DNA from: Novosphingobium mangrovisedimenti
GTDB lineage: Bacteria; Pseudomonadota; Alphaproteobacteria; Sphingomonadales; Sphingomonadaceae
Direction: 5' to 3'
Assembly (NCBI RefSeq): GCF_025153475.1
Contig: NZ_JANZXA010000004.1
Span: 1-64,000 of the forward strand
DNA length: 64,000 nucleotides
Under the pieces are notes generated by a model. That model was not told the origin of the DNA. It saw only the letters and a list, made by a program, of their open reading frames with translations, and did no database searches. Position 1 is the stretch's first letter, and every line of letters begins with the position of its first letter. Both the position numbers and the translations under genes were made by a program. Shown one piece after another: positions 1 through 9,701 of this stretch.

Positions 1-264
1 GGAGACATCGTCATCCTCGACAACCTCTCCAGTCACAAGAAGCCCGCTGTCCGGGCCAGAGGAGCACGGCTCCTGTTCCTGCCGCCCTACAGCCCCGATC
101 TCAATCCGATCGAGCAGGTCTTTGCCAAGCTCAAGCATCTCCTGCGAAAGGCCGCAGAACGATCCGTCGAAGCAACATGGCGACGTATCGGCTCCCTGCT
201 CGATGACTTCCCGCCCAATGAATGCGCAAACTACCTCAGAAACTCAGGATATGCATCAACGTAA
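1..264 (+). mobile_element. IS630-family transposase, C-terminal part (partial)
   Basis: An open frame runs in from the left edge and ends at TAA 262-264, giving 87 residues. It contains the C-terminal half of an IS630/Tc1-type DDE transposase: ILDNLSSHK (second catalytic Asp region) followed by LLFLPPYSPDLNPIEQVFAKLK, which carries the final catalytic Glu in the PDLNPIE signature. The N-terminal part lies outside the window, so I cannot tell whether the element is intact. The end of the transposase is only 12 bp from the stop codon of the next gene on the opposite strand, so the right terminus of the element must lie at or inside that gene's 3' end. Confidence 0.9.
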
Positions 265-276
265 TGTCATCAGAGT

Positions 277-1347
277 CTAAATTGGGTCGATCCACTCGCC
301 CTGAGGTGGCGGCACATCACCTTCATCGCGATAGTGGTTCTGCAGGTAGAGGTGGATATTGACTCGGGCTGCAATTGCTTGAGGCCCAGTTGAAATCCCG
401 CCTGGTAAGCCTTGAGCGGTCTTCTCAATAAGACCTGTACCCCACACCATGGGACGAGATTCCCATTCTAAAAGTCGAGTAACTCGAGTTGCTGCGTCTT
501 TAAATGACCAGCCTTCTTCTTTTGATCGGGCGATAATCCAGTTTGATTTAGTTGGAAAATCTATTCGTGGCAGTGGTTTGCTGCCGCCTCCATCATAACG
601 CCGGGGTTTGGTGCTCGCCCAGTCGCCGTAGAATATTTGGTAGTTGCCGAATATCTTGGCTAATTCATTAAAGACACCTCGTGCGGCGATATTCTTACTG
701 GATGAAAAGTCATCAAAATCAGAGAATACGTTTGGAAAATTCGATCCAGACACAACGAATTTCGCCAATTCATTGGTATCAACTAGGCGTCGAATGTATG
801 AGGAAATATCTTCAATAAGTTCTATGCTGTTGTCTGCGTATCCGTAGTCGAAAATGGTAAGAATATCGTCTTGAGGATTTTCAGTTATATAATGCAGAAC
901 GCTATCAAACAGAAAGAGTTGTGCTGGCTCTAGGCGGAACACATAGCCACGGCCCAGCGCCTTCGCGCGTGCGATCTGATGGGCAATGCCGGTACTGGAA
1001 ACGCCTTGAAGCTGGATTGTAGGAATGTAGTTTGAGTGTCCTGCAATCAGGTCCATCCACTTTTCTGCGCCGTGATCTCCATCCAGAAGTGACCAAAAAT
1101 ACTCTCTTGAGGGTAAGTCGGACTTGCTTTGGAAGTGCCGATCAATGTCGGCAATTAATGGGATTCCTTGCAGGCTCTTTTCTACGATTTTATGTGTATT
1201 GTTAAACTCTATTGAGTTCAGCCATGGGGCTAATAGAACGACAGGAAGCATGCTCTGTTTTTCCAACAGAGGCAGCATTTCCATTGCCTTCATCTCTGCA
1301 CGACGGATGCAGAGAGTAGGGTAATATCGGTTGGTAAATTCGGACAT
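277..1347 (-). CDS. Beta family protein (Pfam Beta_protein type)
   Basis: This 356-residue soluble protein opens with YYPTLCIRRAEMKAMEMLPLLEKQSMLPVVLLAPW, the N-terminal pattern (aromatic-P, R.aE..A...L, lPvi.l) of the Beta_protein family, named after a phage T4 protein. The biochemical function is not established. It is full length for the family. I chose ATG 1347; a TTG six bases upstream (1353) is also possible and would overlap the stop of the preceding gene. No strong ribosome site is visible, so translation is probably coupled. It is the last gene of a three-gene minus-strand operon, visibly AT-richer than the surroundings, that ends against the IS630 fragment. It may act in phage or mobile-element conflict; that is inference from context. 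Confidence 0.75.
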   Translation of the reverse strand: MSEFTNRYYPTLCIRRAEMKAMEMLPLLEKQSMLPVVLLAPWLNSIEFNNTHKIVEKSLQGIPLIADIDRHFQSKSDLPSREYFWSLLDGDHGAEKWMDLIAGHSNYIPTIQLQGVSSTGIAHQIARAKALGRGYVFRLEPAQLFLFDSVLHYITENPQDDILTIFDYGYADNSIELIEDISSYIRRLVDTNELAKFVVSGSNFPNVFSDFDDFSSSKNIAARGVFNELAKIFGNYQIFYGDWASTKPRRYDGGGSKPLPRIDFPTKSNWIIARSKEEGWSFKDAATRVTRLLEWESRPMVWGTGLIEKTAQGLPGGISTGPQAIAARVNIHLYLQNHYRDEGDVPPPQGEWIDPI

Positions 1348-1349
1348 TC

Positions 1350-1871
1350 TCAAAAACCAAATCGAAAGCCGACTGCTAAGCGTGAGGCTTTGAACGCTTT
1401 GGCAATCTCTTCAACGGTGTCTTGTCGGGGGGGGGTGTCAAATGTCGAGTTATGCCATTCCAAAACTAAATTCCATGGCAGTAATATGGCTGCGGCTAGT
1501 TTATTTGCCTGAGCTTCTTGGCGGTTGGATAGCCGTGAACGATATAGAATGTTGTCAGTTATTCCATCAGCATCAATCTGATCTCTATGCAGTAGATAAT
1601 GAGAGATCTCGTGACATACGGTAAAACGTTGCCTTACAGGCAAGTCCGTATTGTTCACTTCGATTTGGAATTGCCCACCTGATAACTTTATTAGGCCAGA
1701 AATCTCGGATTGTAGGGTTTTGCTGATAACAGATATCCCAAGGGCCCTTGCAATTTCTCCGACTTTGACGGGAAATTGGCCAAGCAGATGCCAAAACTTT
1801 TCAAGGTCTGCAGGGTTGCATTGTTGCCATAGACTCAAAGCTGGGTCGGCTTCAGGAATGTCCACAGGCAT
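1350..1871 (-). CDS. ImmA/IrrE family metallo-endopeptidase
   Basis: This 173-residue protein carries a zincin motif, HEISH, at residues 87-91 followed by YLLH, with a candidate third ligand Glu119 in NRQEAQANKLAAAILLP, the standard ImmA/IrrE (COG2856) arrangement. Proteins of this family cleave or inactivate DNA-binding repressors of mobile elements and stress regulons. There is no N-terminal HTH domain, so any repressor substrate would be a separate protein. The start ATG overlaps the stop of the upstream gene by one base, and its own stop lies at the start of the beta-family gene, so the three genes are translationally coupled. Base composition is lower in GC than the neighbouring chromosome, which suggests acquisition. 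Confidence 0.9.
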   Translation of the reverse strand: MPVDIPEADPALSLWQQCNPADLEKFWHLLGQFPVKVGEIARALGISVISKTLQSEISGLIKLSGGQFQIEVNNTDLPVRQRFTVCHEISHYLLHRDQIDADGITDNILYRSRLSNRQEAQANKLAAAILLPWNLVLEWHNSTFDTPPRQDTVEEIAKAFKASRLAVGFRFGF

Positions 1872-2362
1872 CAGTCCGTTTCACCTTCGTCTGTGGGCTC
1901 ACCCTCGGCCAAGTTTTCGTCGAGGGTAGATGGGGGCTTTGATGTCATTATTAGCGGCAATAGAAGAACGATTTCTTTGCGTATACGTTCTTTCATCCAA
2001 GGTCTAAAATGGCCATCTTCTCGCTGAAATTCACTATCTATATGGTTGAGGGCGGTTCCGTTTTTCTCAAATGCTGATTTTATCTCATTTATAGCTTGGA
2101 CTTCGGCAAATTTACCAGCATCTTTTTTAAGATTTCGAAATCCGATCGCCCCCAATATCCCTAGGGCAATGGCACAAACTGAAAATATTACTGTAACCGT
2201 AGTCAGTAGTACTATTACAATAGTGTTATAATCGACTCTGGGAGGCTGCCCCGGCGGTGCTGAGTGTATGAGGCCATGAATTGCTTTGAACGCAATTATA
2301 GCGAGAGAAAGAGTGGCGATGACAGCCAGCGTGCGGTTGAATATCTTCCAGAACTCTTTCAT
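1871..2362 (-). CDS. Two-TM membrane protein of the three-gene accessory operon
   Basis: This 163-residue protein has two predicted membrane helices (about residues 10-26 and 46-75, rich in I, V, L, A and T) separated by a short proline-rich loop, then a charged cytosolic tail with a possible amphipathic stretch (KDAGKFAEVQAINEIKSAFEK) and an acidic end. I recognise no family. It is the first gene of the operon with the ImmA/IrrE peptidase and the Beta family protein. The order membrane protein, protease, effector-like protein suggests a membrane-linked sensing or defence module, but this is inference. No clear Shine-Dalgarno precedes the ATG. Confidence 0.65.
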   Translation of the reverse strand: MKEFWKIFNRTLAVIATLSLAIIAFKAIHGLIHSAPPGQPPRVDYNTIVIVLLTTVTVIFSVCAIALGILGAIGFRNLKKDAGKFAEVQAINEIKSAFEKNGTALNHIDSEFQREDGHFRPWMKERIRKEIVLLLPLIMTSKPPSTLDENLAEGEPTDEGETD

Positions 2363-2391
2363 TTTGACGAGATAGCCTGCGTCAGATCTAG

Positions 2392-2404
2392 GCGCAATGT
2401 GCGC
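2392..2404. promoter_or_regulatory. Inverted repeat upstream of accessory operon
   Basis: A perfect 5-bp inverted repeat, GCGCA-ATG-TGCGC, lies about 30 bp upstream of the first operon gene (start 2362, minus strand), next to an AT-rich patch (2405-2430) that could hold the promoter. It may be an operator. The arms are short, so chance occurrence in GC-rich DNA is quite possible. The rest of the 2363-2576 gap shows nothing else I can name. Confidence 0.3.
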
Positions 2405-2576
2405 TCGAAAGTACTTACTTTAAAAGTTTGCAATCGGAGGCTGTGCGGCGGATTTTGAGGGAGTCAAAAGATGACTCGAAACAGGCATTAGTATCGCGGT
2501 TAAGGGAGGTCGCTTTACGGTGCCACAAGGCGCCACGCCGACAGGATTACGGTGACAGTTTACTTAACTCCCAAAT

Positions 2577-2864
2577 TCACCCCATCCGCTCAATCAATGC
2601 CAACGCGGCTTCAGGGTCTGCATCCACCATGCTCAGCAGGGTGCGCGCAGGAGCATCGGGGACTCGGCGGTGCTGCTCCCAGTCACGAATAGTCGCGACG
2701 GGCACGCGCAGCTTGGCCGCAAAGTTGATCTGGCTAAGCTTCGTCTTGGCACGGATGGCCTTTACGTCCGGGCCAGCGGCGACACGGCCTTTGCTCTTGT
2801 CGCCTTCGGCATAGGCGATGGCGTCCGTCAGGCCGCCTGCGATTTTTTCGAATGCGTTGCTCAT
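2577..2864 (-). CDS. HigA-like antitoxin, HTH (Xre/NadS type)
   Basis: This is a 95-residue helix-turn-helix protein. The HTH spans roughly residues 38-75: VKAIRAKTKLSQINFAAKLRVP then VATIRDWEQHRRVPD, typical of the NadS/HigA antitoxin subgroup; the C-terminal TLLSMVDADPEAALALIE is also characteristic. I chose ATG 2864 over the upstream 2885 because GAGGA stands a few bases in front of it. It follows a RelE/HigB-type toxin gene by 48 bp on the same strand, the toxin-first order of higBA modules. The protein should neutralise the toxin and repress the operon, probably at the palindrome at 3263-3277. Confidence 0.85.
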   Translation of the reverse strand: MSNAFEKIAGGLTDAIAYAEGDKSKGRVAAGPDVKAIRAKTKLSQINFAAKLRVPVATIRDWEQHRRVPDAPARTLLSMVDADPEAALALIERMG

Positions 2865-2912
2865 AATCCTCGGTCCTTTGACCATCGGGCCGGCCTGCTG
2901 CCAGCGCCGTAT

Positions 2913-3251
2913 TCAATCTGCGCCCAGACTTTCCCTTAGTTTCGCAGTTAGCGAGCGGAGCGCGTTGCGCTCGCCTTGCGTGAGGTTGGCTTTTTCGCCT
3001 TTGCCGAACACCGTCAGCAGAAATACGGGAATGTCTCCGCCGCCGAAATACCACACGATCCGGTAGCCGCCCGACTTGCCCTTGCCGCGACCGGCAAGGC
3101 GTGCCTTGCGGACGCCGCCGGTGCCTTGCATCACGTCTCCGCCTTCGGGATCGGATGCCACCAGATCAACTGCAGCCTGCCTTTCCTCCTCGGCCATTCC
3201 GGCGTCCTTGACGGCGCGCAGATAGCTTTCGGTCTCGATGACGGTCTGCAT
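2913..3251 (-). CDS. RelE/HigB-like toxin
   Basis: This 112-residue protein resembles the RelE/HigB-like toxins that pair with NadS-type antitoxins: a helical N-terminus, then KARLAGRGKGKSGGYRIVWYFGGGDIPVFLLTVFGKGEKANLTQGERNAL, where the GKSGGYRIVYY-like strand and the FGKGEKANLT segment are signature regions. Family members are ribosome-dependent mRNA interferases. ATG 3251 gives family length; the frame stays open further upstream but only through repeat-poor intergenic DNA. The toxin gene comes before the antitoxin gene, and a palindrome sits 11 bp upstream of its start. It is next to the IS and accessory operon, consistent with a mobile segment. Confidence 0.85.
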   Translation of the reverse strand: MQTVIETESYLRAVKDAGMAEEERQAAVDLVASDPEGGDVMQGTGGVRKARLAGRGKGKSGGYRIVWYFGGGDIPVFLLTVFGKGEKANLTQGERNALRSLTAKLRESLGAD

Positions 3252-3262
3252 GTTGGGGTTTG

Positions 3263-3277
3263 TACGGCATTGCCGTA
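3263..3277. promoter_or_regulatory. Palindromic operator of the toxin-antitoxin operon
   Basis: TACGGCA-T-TGCCGTA is a perfect 7-bp inverted repeat directly upstream of the toxin start (3251, minus strand). A minus-strand TATTAT box (3277-3282) abuts the distal arm, so a bound antitoxin or complex would block the promoter. Autoregulation by the HTH antitoxin is the usual mode for higBA operons; assignment to this antitoxin is inference from position. Confidence 0.6.
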
Positions 3278-3421
3278 TAATATTCAAGGTGGCGGGGCGC
3301 TGTTTTAGGTTGTCAGGCAGCCGGTGCTGCAAGCCACTACGCGGACAGTAAGGGGAGCGCGAGGGCGATGGCCCTCGCACCTTTCCTTCCTCCCTTCCTG
3401 AAACGTCATGCTGTGGGGCCT

Positions 3422-3496
3422 GTGCCCCTCCACCATCCTTCCTTCGACAAGCTCAGGATGAGCGGAGATGGTCCCCCTCCCCGGGGCGGGGAGGAT
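3422..3496. repeat. Dispersed repeat type A with embedded type B half-unit
   Basis: The outer segments GTGCCCCTCCACCATCC and GATGGTCCCCCTCCCCGGG, ending in GGGGAGGAT, match two further copies at 27103-27152 and 27604-27654. In this copy the centre is replaced by CCTTCGACAAGCTCAGGATG plus AGCGG (3440-3465), one arm of the type B repeat seen at 31180-31254 and 32995-33069. It lies between the toxin-antitoxin pair and the next minus-strand gene. Confidence 0.7.
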
Positions 3497-3501
3497 CTGG
3501 T

Positions 3502-4218
3502 TCAATCCTCTCTGTAGTTGTCCTCTTCCTCATCGTCGTCCGGGGCGGGGAGGGCGCGGGGGCGGTGTTGGTCGGCTTCGTTGCTTTTCTGGTAGGCTTC
3601 CCAGAGGCGGCGGGTTCTCTCGCTCATCGTGGCCTGGTGGCGCTGGCGCATCTTGTCGATCTGGGCGTCGATGCTGGCGAGGATTTCCTCCGAGCTCTGG
3701 TTGCGCTCGGCCTGTTGTTCCTCTTCCCATTGCTTGCGCCATTCCTTCTTGAGCCGCTGGAGGCTGGACTGGGTGGCGGCGTCGAGGTTGTGGAGGCTGT
3801 CGGCGGCGAAGCGGTGGGGTGCCCGGTTGCGCAGGAGGAACATCAGCAGGGCATCGTTGAACACGCGGCGGGTGCCGACGCGTTTGCCGTAGGAGTAGAC
3901 CGGCACCTCTATCCCGTAGAGCGCGCGTTCCATGGCGACGTCCTCCAGCCGCTGGACGCCGAGCGCGAGCGCGGCCTCCCAGGCCTTGCGGAAGCTTTGA
4001 CCCTTGGGGTGGCGGCGCAGGAGGTAGGCGCCTTCGGGTGTCATGTTTACGGCATGGGCGGCGGCGCGCACGGAGCCGGTGTCGGCCAGCGCCTCTATGA
4101 AGCCGCGCTGGCGTTCGGGCGTCCAGCCGTCGTGGCGTTCGCATTTGCGCGGGACGGGGGTGAAGCGGGGCAGGCTTTTGGTGCGAGGATGATCGGGGCG
4201 GGGTGTTCTGTCGATCAT
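3502..4218 (-). CDS. HTH protein resembling terminase small subunits
   Basis: This 238-residue protein starts with a basic proline-rich segment, then a helix-turn-helix-like block: WTPERQRGFIEALADTGSVRAAAHAVNMTPEGAYLLRRHP, followed by SFRKAWEAALALGVQRLEDVAMERALYGIEVPVYSYGKRVGTRRVFNDALLMFLLRNRAP. The second half is a long charged coiled-coil-like segment ending in an acidic tail (DDDEEEDN). The first half looks like the small-terminase type HTH, but no other phage genes are nearby, and I believe it is a conserved hypothetical of sphingomonads. The frame remains open far upstream (to 5919), but that part is antisense to the acyltransferase gene and is not coding. ATG 4218 is the sensible start. 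Confidence 0.7.
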   Translation of the reverse strand: MIDRTPRPDHPRTKSLPRFTPVPRKCERHDGWTPERQRGFIEALADTGSVRAAAHAVNMTPEGAYLLRRHPKGQSFRKAWEAALALGVQRLEDVAMERALYGIEVPVYSYGKRVGTRRVFNDALLMFLLRNRAPHRFAADSLHNLDAATQSSLQRLKKEWRKQWEEEQQAERNQSSEEILASIDAQIDKMRQRHQATMSERTRRLWEAYQKSNEADQHRPRALPAPDDDEEEDNYRED

Positions 4219-4303
4219 CGGGCGACTCCGGTCTGCGGCAGGGGGGCACGATTGTGACCGATCCGGCCGGTTGTAGGACAGCGCCTTTGCGGGCCGGTCG
4301 CGA

Positions 4304-4350
4304 TGACATTGTTGTAATCGGGGGTGCCGCAAATGGTTAACATGAGCTAT
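4304..4350 (+). promoter_or_regulatory. Promoter/operator motif shared with the 5.7-kb gene
   Basis: TGACATTGTTGTAATC (4304-4319), then GTTAAC (4336-4341) and GAGCTATCAT, precede the acyltransferase start at 4417. The same order and nearly the same spacing occur at 5700-5750 in front of the LuxR-HTH gene, and the first element recurs at 43693-43708. On the reverse strand the first element reads ATTAC-N6-GTCAT, an 11-bp direct-repeat spacing like a Pho box. The regulator is unknown. Confidence 0.5.
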
Positions 4351-4416
4351 CATGGCCGTATCCGGTAGCGGGGTGGACGGCCGACATGACGCAGCATCGA
4401 CGAGGACCCGCACGGG

Positions 4417-5589
4417 ATGACTGCTGACGTCGCGGCGGCCGGTGCCGCTTCGGCTCGGGACAGTGCCTCGGGCCAGAGTGCTTCGCAGCCACGCCCCTCG
4501 CTCTATTTCGCCGGGCTCGACGTGCTGCGCGCGGTGGCGGTGGCGAGCGTGCTCTACACGCACTATTTCGCGGAGCGGTACTGGCTGCTGGGCGTGCACT
4601 GGGGCGGGCTGGGGGTTCAGTGCTTCTTCGTGCTGAGCGGCTTTCTCATCACGCGGATCATCCTGGGCGAGCACGACAGGCAGGAGTTCCGCTATGGCCG
4701 GTTCCTGCTGCGGCGCTTCGCGCGGCTTTATCCGTGCCTGCTGGCCTTTCTCCTCGTGGCGCTTGCGGCGACGCCGGGGCGGGACCACGGCCATTTCTTC
4801 TGGCATGCCGCCTACCTGAGCAATGTCCTGTTCGTGCTGCAGGGCAACTGGGACGGGATGTACAGCCATCTGTGGTCGCTGGCGGTGGAGCAGCAGTTCT
4901 ACCTGGTATGGCCGGCCGTGATCCTTGCCGTGCCGCGGCGGTTCCTGCCGGCCTTGTTGGTGGCCGTGATCCTTGCCGCGCCGGCGTTCCGGTTGATCTG
5001 GCTGGCGGCGGGGATGGCGGACTTCGGGGTCTGGGTCCTGCCGCCGGCGGTGCTGGATTCGCTGGGCGTTGGCGGGCTGCTGGCGGTCGCGATGCGGGCC
5101 GGCGTGCGGACCGGGGTGATCTTCGGCGTGTTCCTGGCGACCGGCCTGATGTTCTGGTTCGTGCCTTTCTCGCTCGTGCTGGGGCCCGTCGATGTATGGC
5201 CGACGGCGATGAGCTTCCTGTTCGGCTGCCTTGTCGTGCTGGCGCTGTCGCTGGGGCGGAACGAGCGTCTCGTGGCCTCGCCGCTCGTCCTGCCGCTGAT
5301 CTACGTCGGGCAGATTTCCTACGGCATCTATATGTACCACCTGATGGTGCAGGACCTGCTCGGCCCGCTTCTCCAGCCGCGTCTGGGGGTGTTCGGGGCC
5401 CTGGCGGACCGCATGGTCTGGGCGGGTGTGAGCTTCGTGCTGGCCGCGCTTTCGTACCATGTGCTGGAGGTGCCGGTGCGGTCGTGGATATTGCGGCGCG
5501 CGGGCGAAGGGCTGTCCCCCGCGAGCGTGCAGCGCCAGCGGGCGCGGCCCTCGCTGGAGCTGATCGTCGCGCGCATTCGCGGGCAGTGA
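4417..5589 (+). CDS. Acyltransferase 3 family membrane protein (OafA/YrhL type)
   Basis: This 390-residue integral membrane protein has about ten hydrophobic segments. The family hallmark is at the N-terminus: YFAGLDVLRAVAVASVLYTHYF and GVQCFFVLSGFLITRIIL, where the arginine after LD.L.. and the later FFVLSGFL..R are conserved in acyltransferase 3 proteins. LWSLAVEQQFYLVWP is the E-Q-F-Y..WP motif of the same family. Members transfer acetyl or other acyl groups to exported polysaccharides or lipids; the acceptor here cannot be told. GAGGA lies upstream of ATG 4417. The upstream region carries a promoter motif shared with the gene at 5816. Confidence 0.9.
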   Translation: MTADVAAAGAASARDSASGQSASQPRPSLYFAGLDVLRAVAVASVLYTHYFAERYWLLGVHWGGLGVQCFFVLSGFLITRIILGEHDRQEFRYGRFLLRRFARLYPCLLAFLLVALAATPGRDHGHFFWHAAYLSNVLFVLQGNWDGMYSHLWSLAVEQQFYLVWPAVILAVPRRFLPALLVAVILAAPAFRLIWLAAGMADFGVWVLPPAVLDSLGVGGLLAVAMRAGVRTGVIFGVFLATGLMFWFVPFSLVLGPVDVWPTAMSFLFGCLVVLALSLGRNERLVASPLVLPLIYVGQISYGIYMYHLMVQDLLGPLLQPRLGVFGALADRMVWAGVSFVLAALSYHVLEVPVRSWILRRAGEGLSPASVQRQRARPSLELIVARIRGQ

Positions 5590-5699
5590 TCGCGGCAAGG
5601 TGGTGCGCCCCGGGCGCGTTTTGCGCTCTGCAGGGTGGAGCATTTGCCGCGTCAGCATACCAACTAACGGAAATTGCTCGATTGTGGACCAAACCGCAG

Positions 5700-5750
5700 T
5701 GACATTTTTGTAATCAAGGGGGTGCATCACATAGTTAACCTGCGCTATTA
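5700..5750 (+). promoter_or_regulatory. Promoter/operator motif, second copy
   Basis: TGACATTTTTGTAATC (5700-5715), GTTAAC (5734-5739) and GCGCTATTAC precede the LuxR-HTH gene (5816). Compared with 4304-4350 the elements are in the same order with about the same spacing, and the bases between them are also partly conserved, so the two promoters are probably homologous or controlled by the same regulator. Confidence 0.5.
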
Positions 5751-5815
5751 CCGCATCGATGCGATGGTGGTGTGGACATCTATCATGAAACGGCGTCAGC
5801 CAGAGCGGGCGGACC

Positions 5816-6391
5816 ATGTCTGCTGACGATGAAGCTCTGCGCGCCCGGCCGGGTGAGGCTGCCGGGGGTGACGACCAGTATGGACGGCTGCTGCGGGCCT
5901 TCTCCCGGCTGACGGCCAAGCAGCACGAAGTGCTGCGCTACGTCTCCGAAAACCGCACCAGCAAGGAGATCGCCTGGGAACTGGGCATCTCCGAAAGCGC
6001 GGTGAACCAGCGGATCGAGGCAGTGCGCGGCCGCACCGGGTCTCCGCCCCGCGCGGAGCTGGCACGCGCTTACCGGCAGTACCTGCAGGACCTGGAAGAG
6101 GCCTGTAAGCCGGTACCAGATAAGATTCCTCAGGTTCCGGACCGCCTGCCGATCGCACAACCTCAGCCTCAGGACGGGCCGGCCGAGCAGCTTGCCCTTG
6201 CCGACGCGGTGCATTTCACGCTGACACCGCCGTGGCAGGGGGAGGTCATCGGCCGGGTCGGCCCGGAGGTGCTCGACGGCCCGCATGCCGGTCTCAGCCG
6301 CACCGCCGCCATGGTCGTCATCGCCGGGGGGATGCTCCTCGTCGCGATGGTCGGTCTGGGCGTCGTTGATGCGCTGAGCAAGCTGTTCTGA
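5816..6391 (+). CDS. LuxR-type HTH protein with C-terminal membrane anchor
   Basis: This 191-residue protein has an N-terminal LuxR/sigma-like HTH (about residues 25-85: FSRLTAKQHEVLRYVSENRTSKEIAWELGISESAVNQRIEAVR) and a single C-terminal membrane helix (AAMVVIAGGMLLVAMVGLGVV), with a linker of about 80 residues. There is no receiver or ligand domain. The architecture is like the gene at 34932, which carries DUF4019 after the helix. It probably acts as a membrane-tethered transcription factor, but targets are unknown. It shares its promoter motif with the neighbouring acyltransferase gene. Confidence 0.75.
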   Translation: MSADDEALRARPGEAAGGDDQYGRLLRAFSRLTAKQHEVLRYVSENRTSKEIAWELGISESAVNQRIEAVRGRTGSPPRAELARAYRQYLQDLEEACKPVPDKIPQVPDRLPIAQPQPQDGPAEQLALADAVHFTLTPPWQGEVIGRVGPEVLDGPHAGLSRTAAMVVIAGGMLLVAMVGLGVVDALSKLF

Positions 6392-6468
6392 CCGGCGGCG
6401 GAACGTGCCTCCAGCCATGCACGAGACAGGCGCATCGCTCGGGCCGGTGCGGCAGATGGAGGGTCCTT

Positions 6469-6813
6469 ATGTCCATGACGATCACGGCCGCTGCGGCCAG
6501 AATTTCCCGCCAGCTTCCCGAAGCCGAGCTGTCGCTCGATTCCGCGCTGCTGGCCTCGACGCGCCTGATGGAATCGATGCTGCTCGCCCGTGGGGCCGAG
6601 GGGGTGCAGGTCTATGCCGCGCAGAACGCGCTGATGCGCCTGGCCAAGACGCAGCGCTCGCTGATCGAGACGCAGAACGACATGATCCGCGTCCACCGCG
6701 ACCTGCTCGATGCCGGGCGCGAGGTGAAGGCGATTGGCGACGATGCCGGGAACTGCCCGGACCAGTCTGTGGGTCTGCTCGTCGAGGTGGAGCCGGCACG
6801 TCAGCAGGCCTGA
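6469..6813 (+). CDS. Conserved hypothetical protein, helical
   Basis: This 114-residue protein is predicted to be almost all alpha-helical (SLDSALLASTRLMESMLLARGAEGVQVYAAQNALMRLAKTQRSLIETQNDMIRVHRDLLDAGREV) with no cysteines except one near the end and no membrane segment. I do not recognise a family. A strong ribosome site, GGAGG, stands six bases before ATG 6469. It lies between the LuxR-HTH gene and a small membrane protein on the same strand and probably belongs to the same transcript. It could be a small cytosolic adaptor; no function is supported. Confidence 0.65.
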   Translation: MSMTITAAAARISRQLPEAELSLDSALLASTRLMESMLLARGAEGVQVYAAQNALMRLAKTQRSLIETQNDMIRVHRDLLDAGREVKAIGDDAGNCPDQSVGLLVEVEPARQQA

Positions 6814-6846
6814 GCCGGTTCCGCTGCCGCCCGGTGCCGCGATGGC

Positions 6847-9682
<2,836 letters not shown>

Positions 9683-9701
9683 GGCCCGCGCGCCTCTGCG
9701 T

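Noticed and set aside
4219..5919. Very long minus-strand frame continuing upstream of the HTH gene at 3502-4218
   Set aside because: It is antisense to the acyltransferase gene, has proline/histidine/arginine-rich composition and no domain; typical of GC-rich shadow frames.
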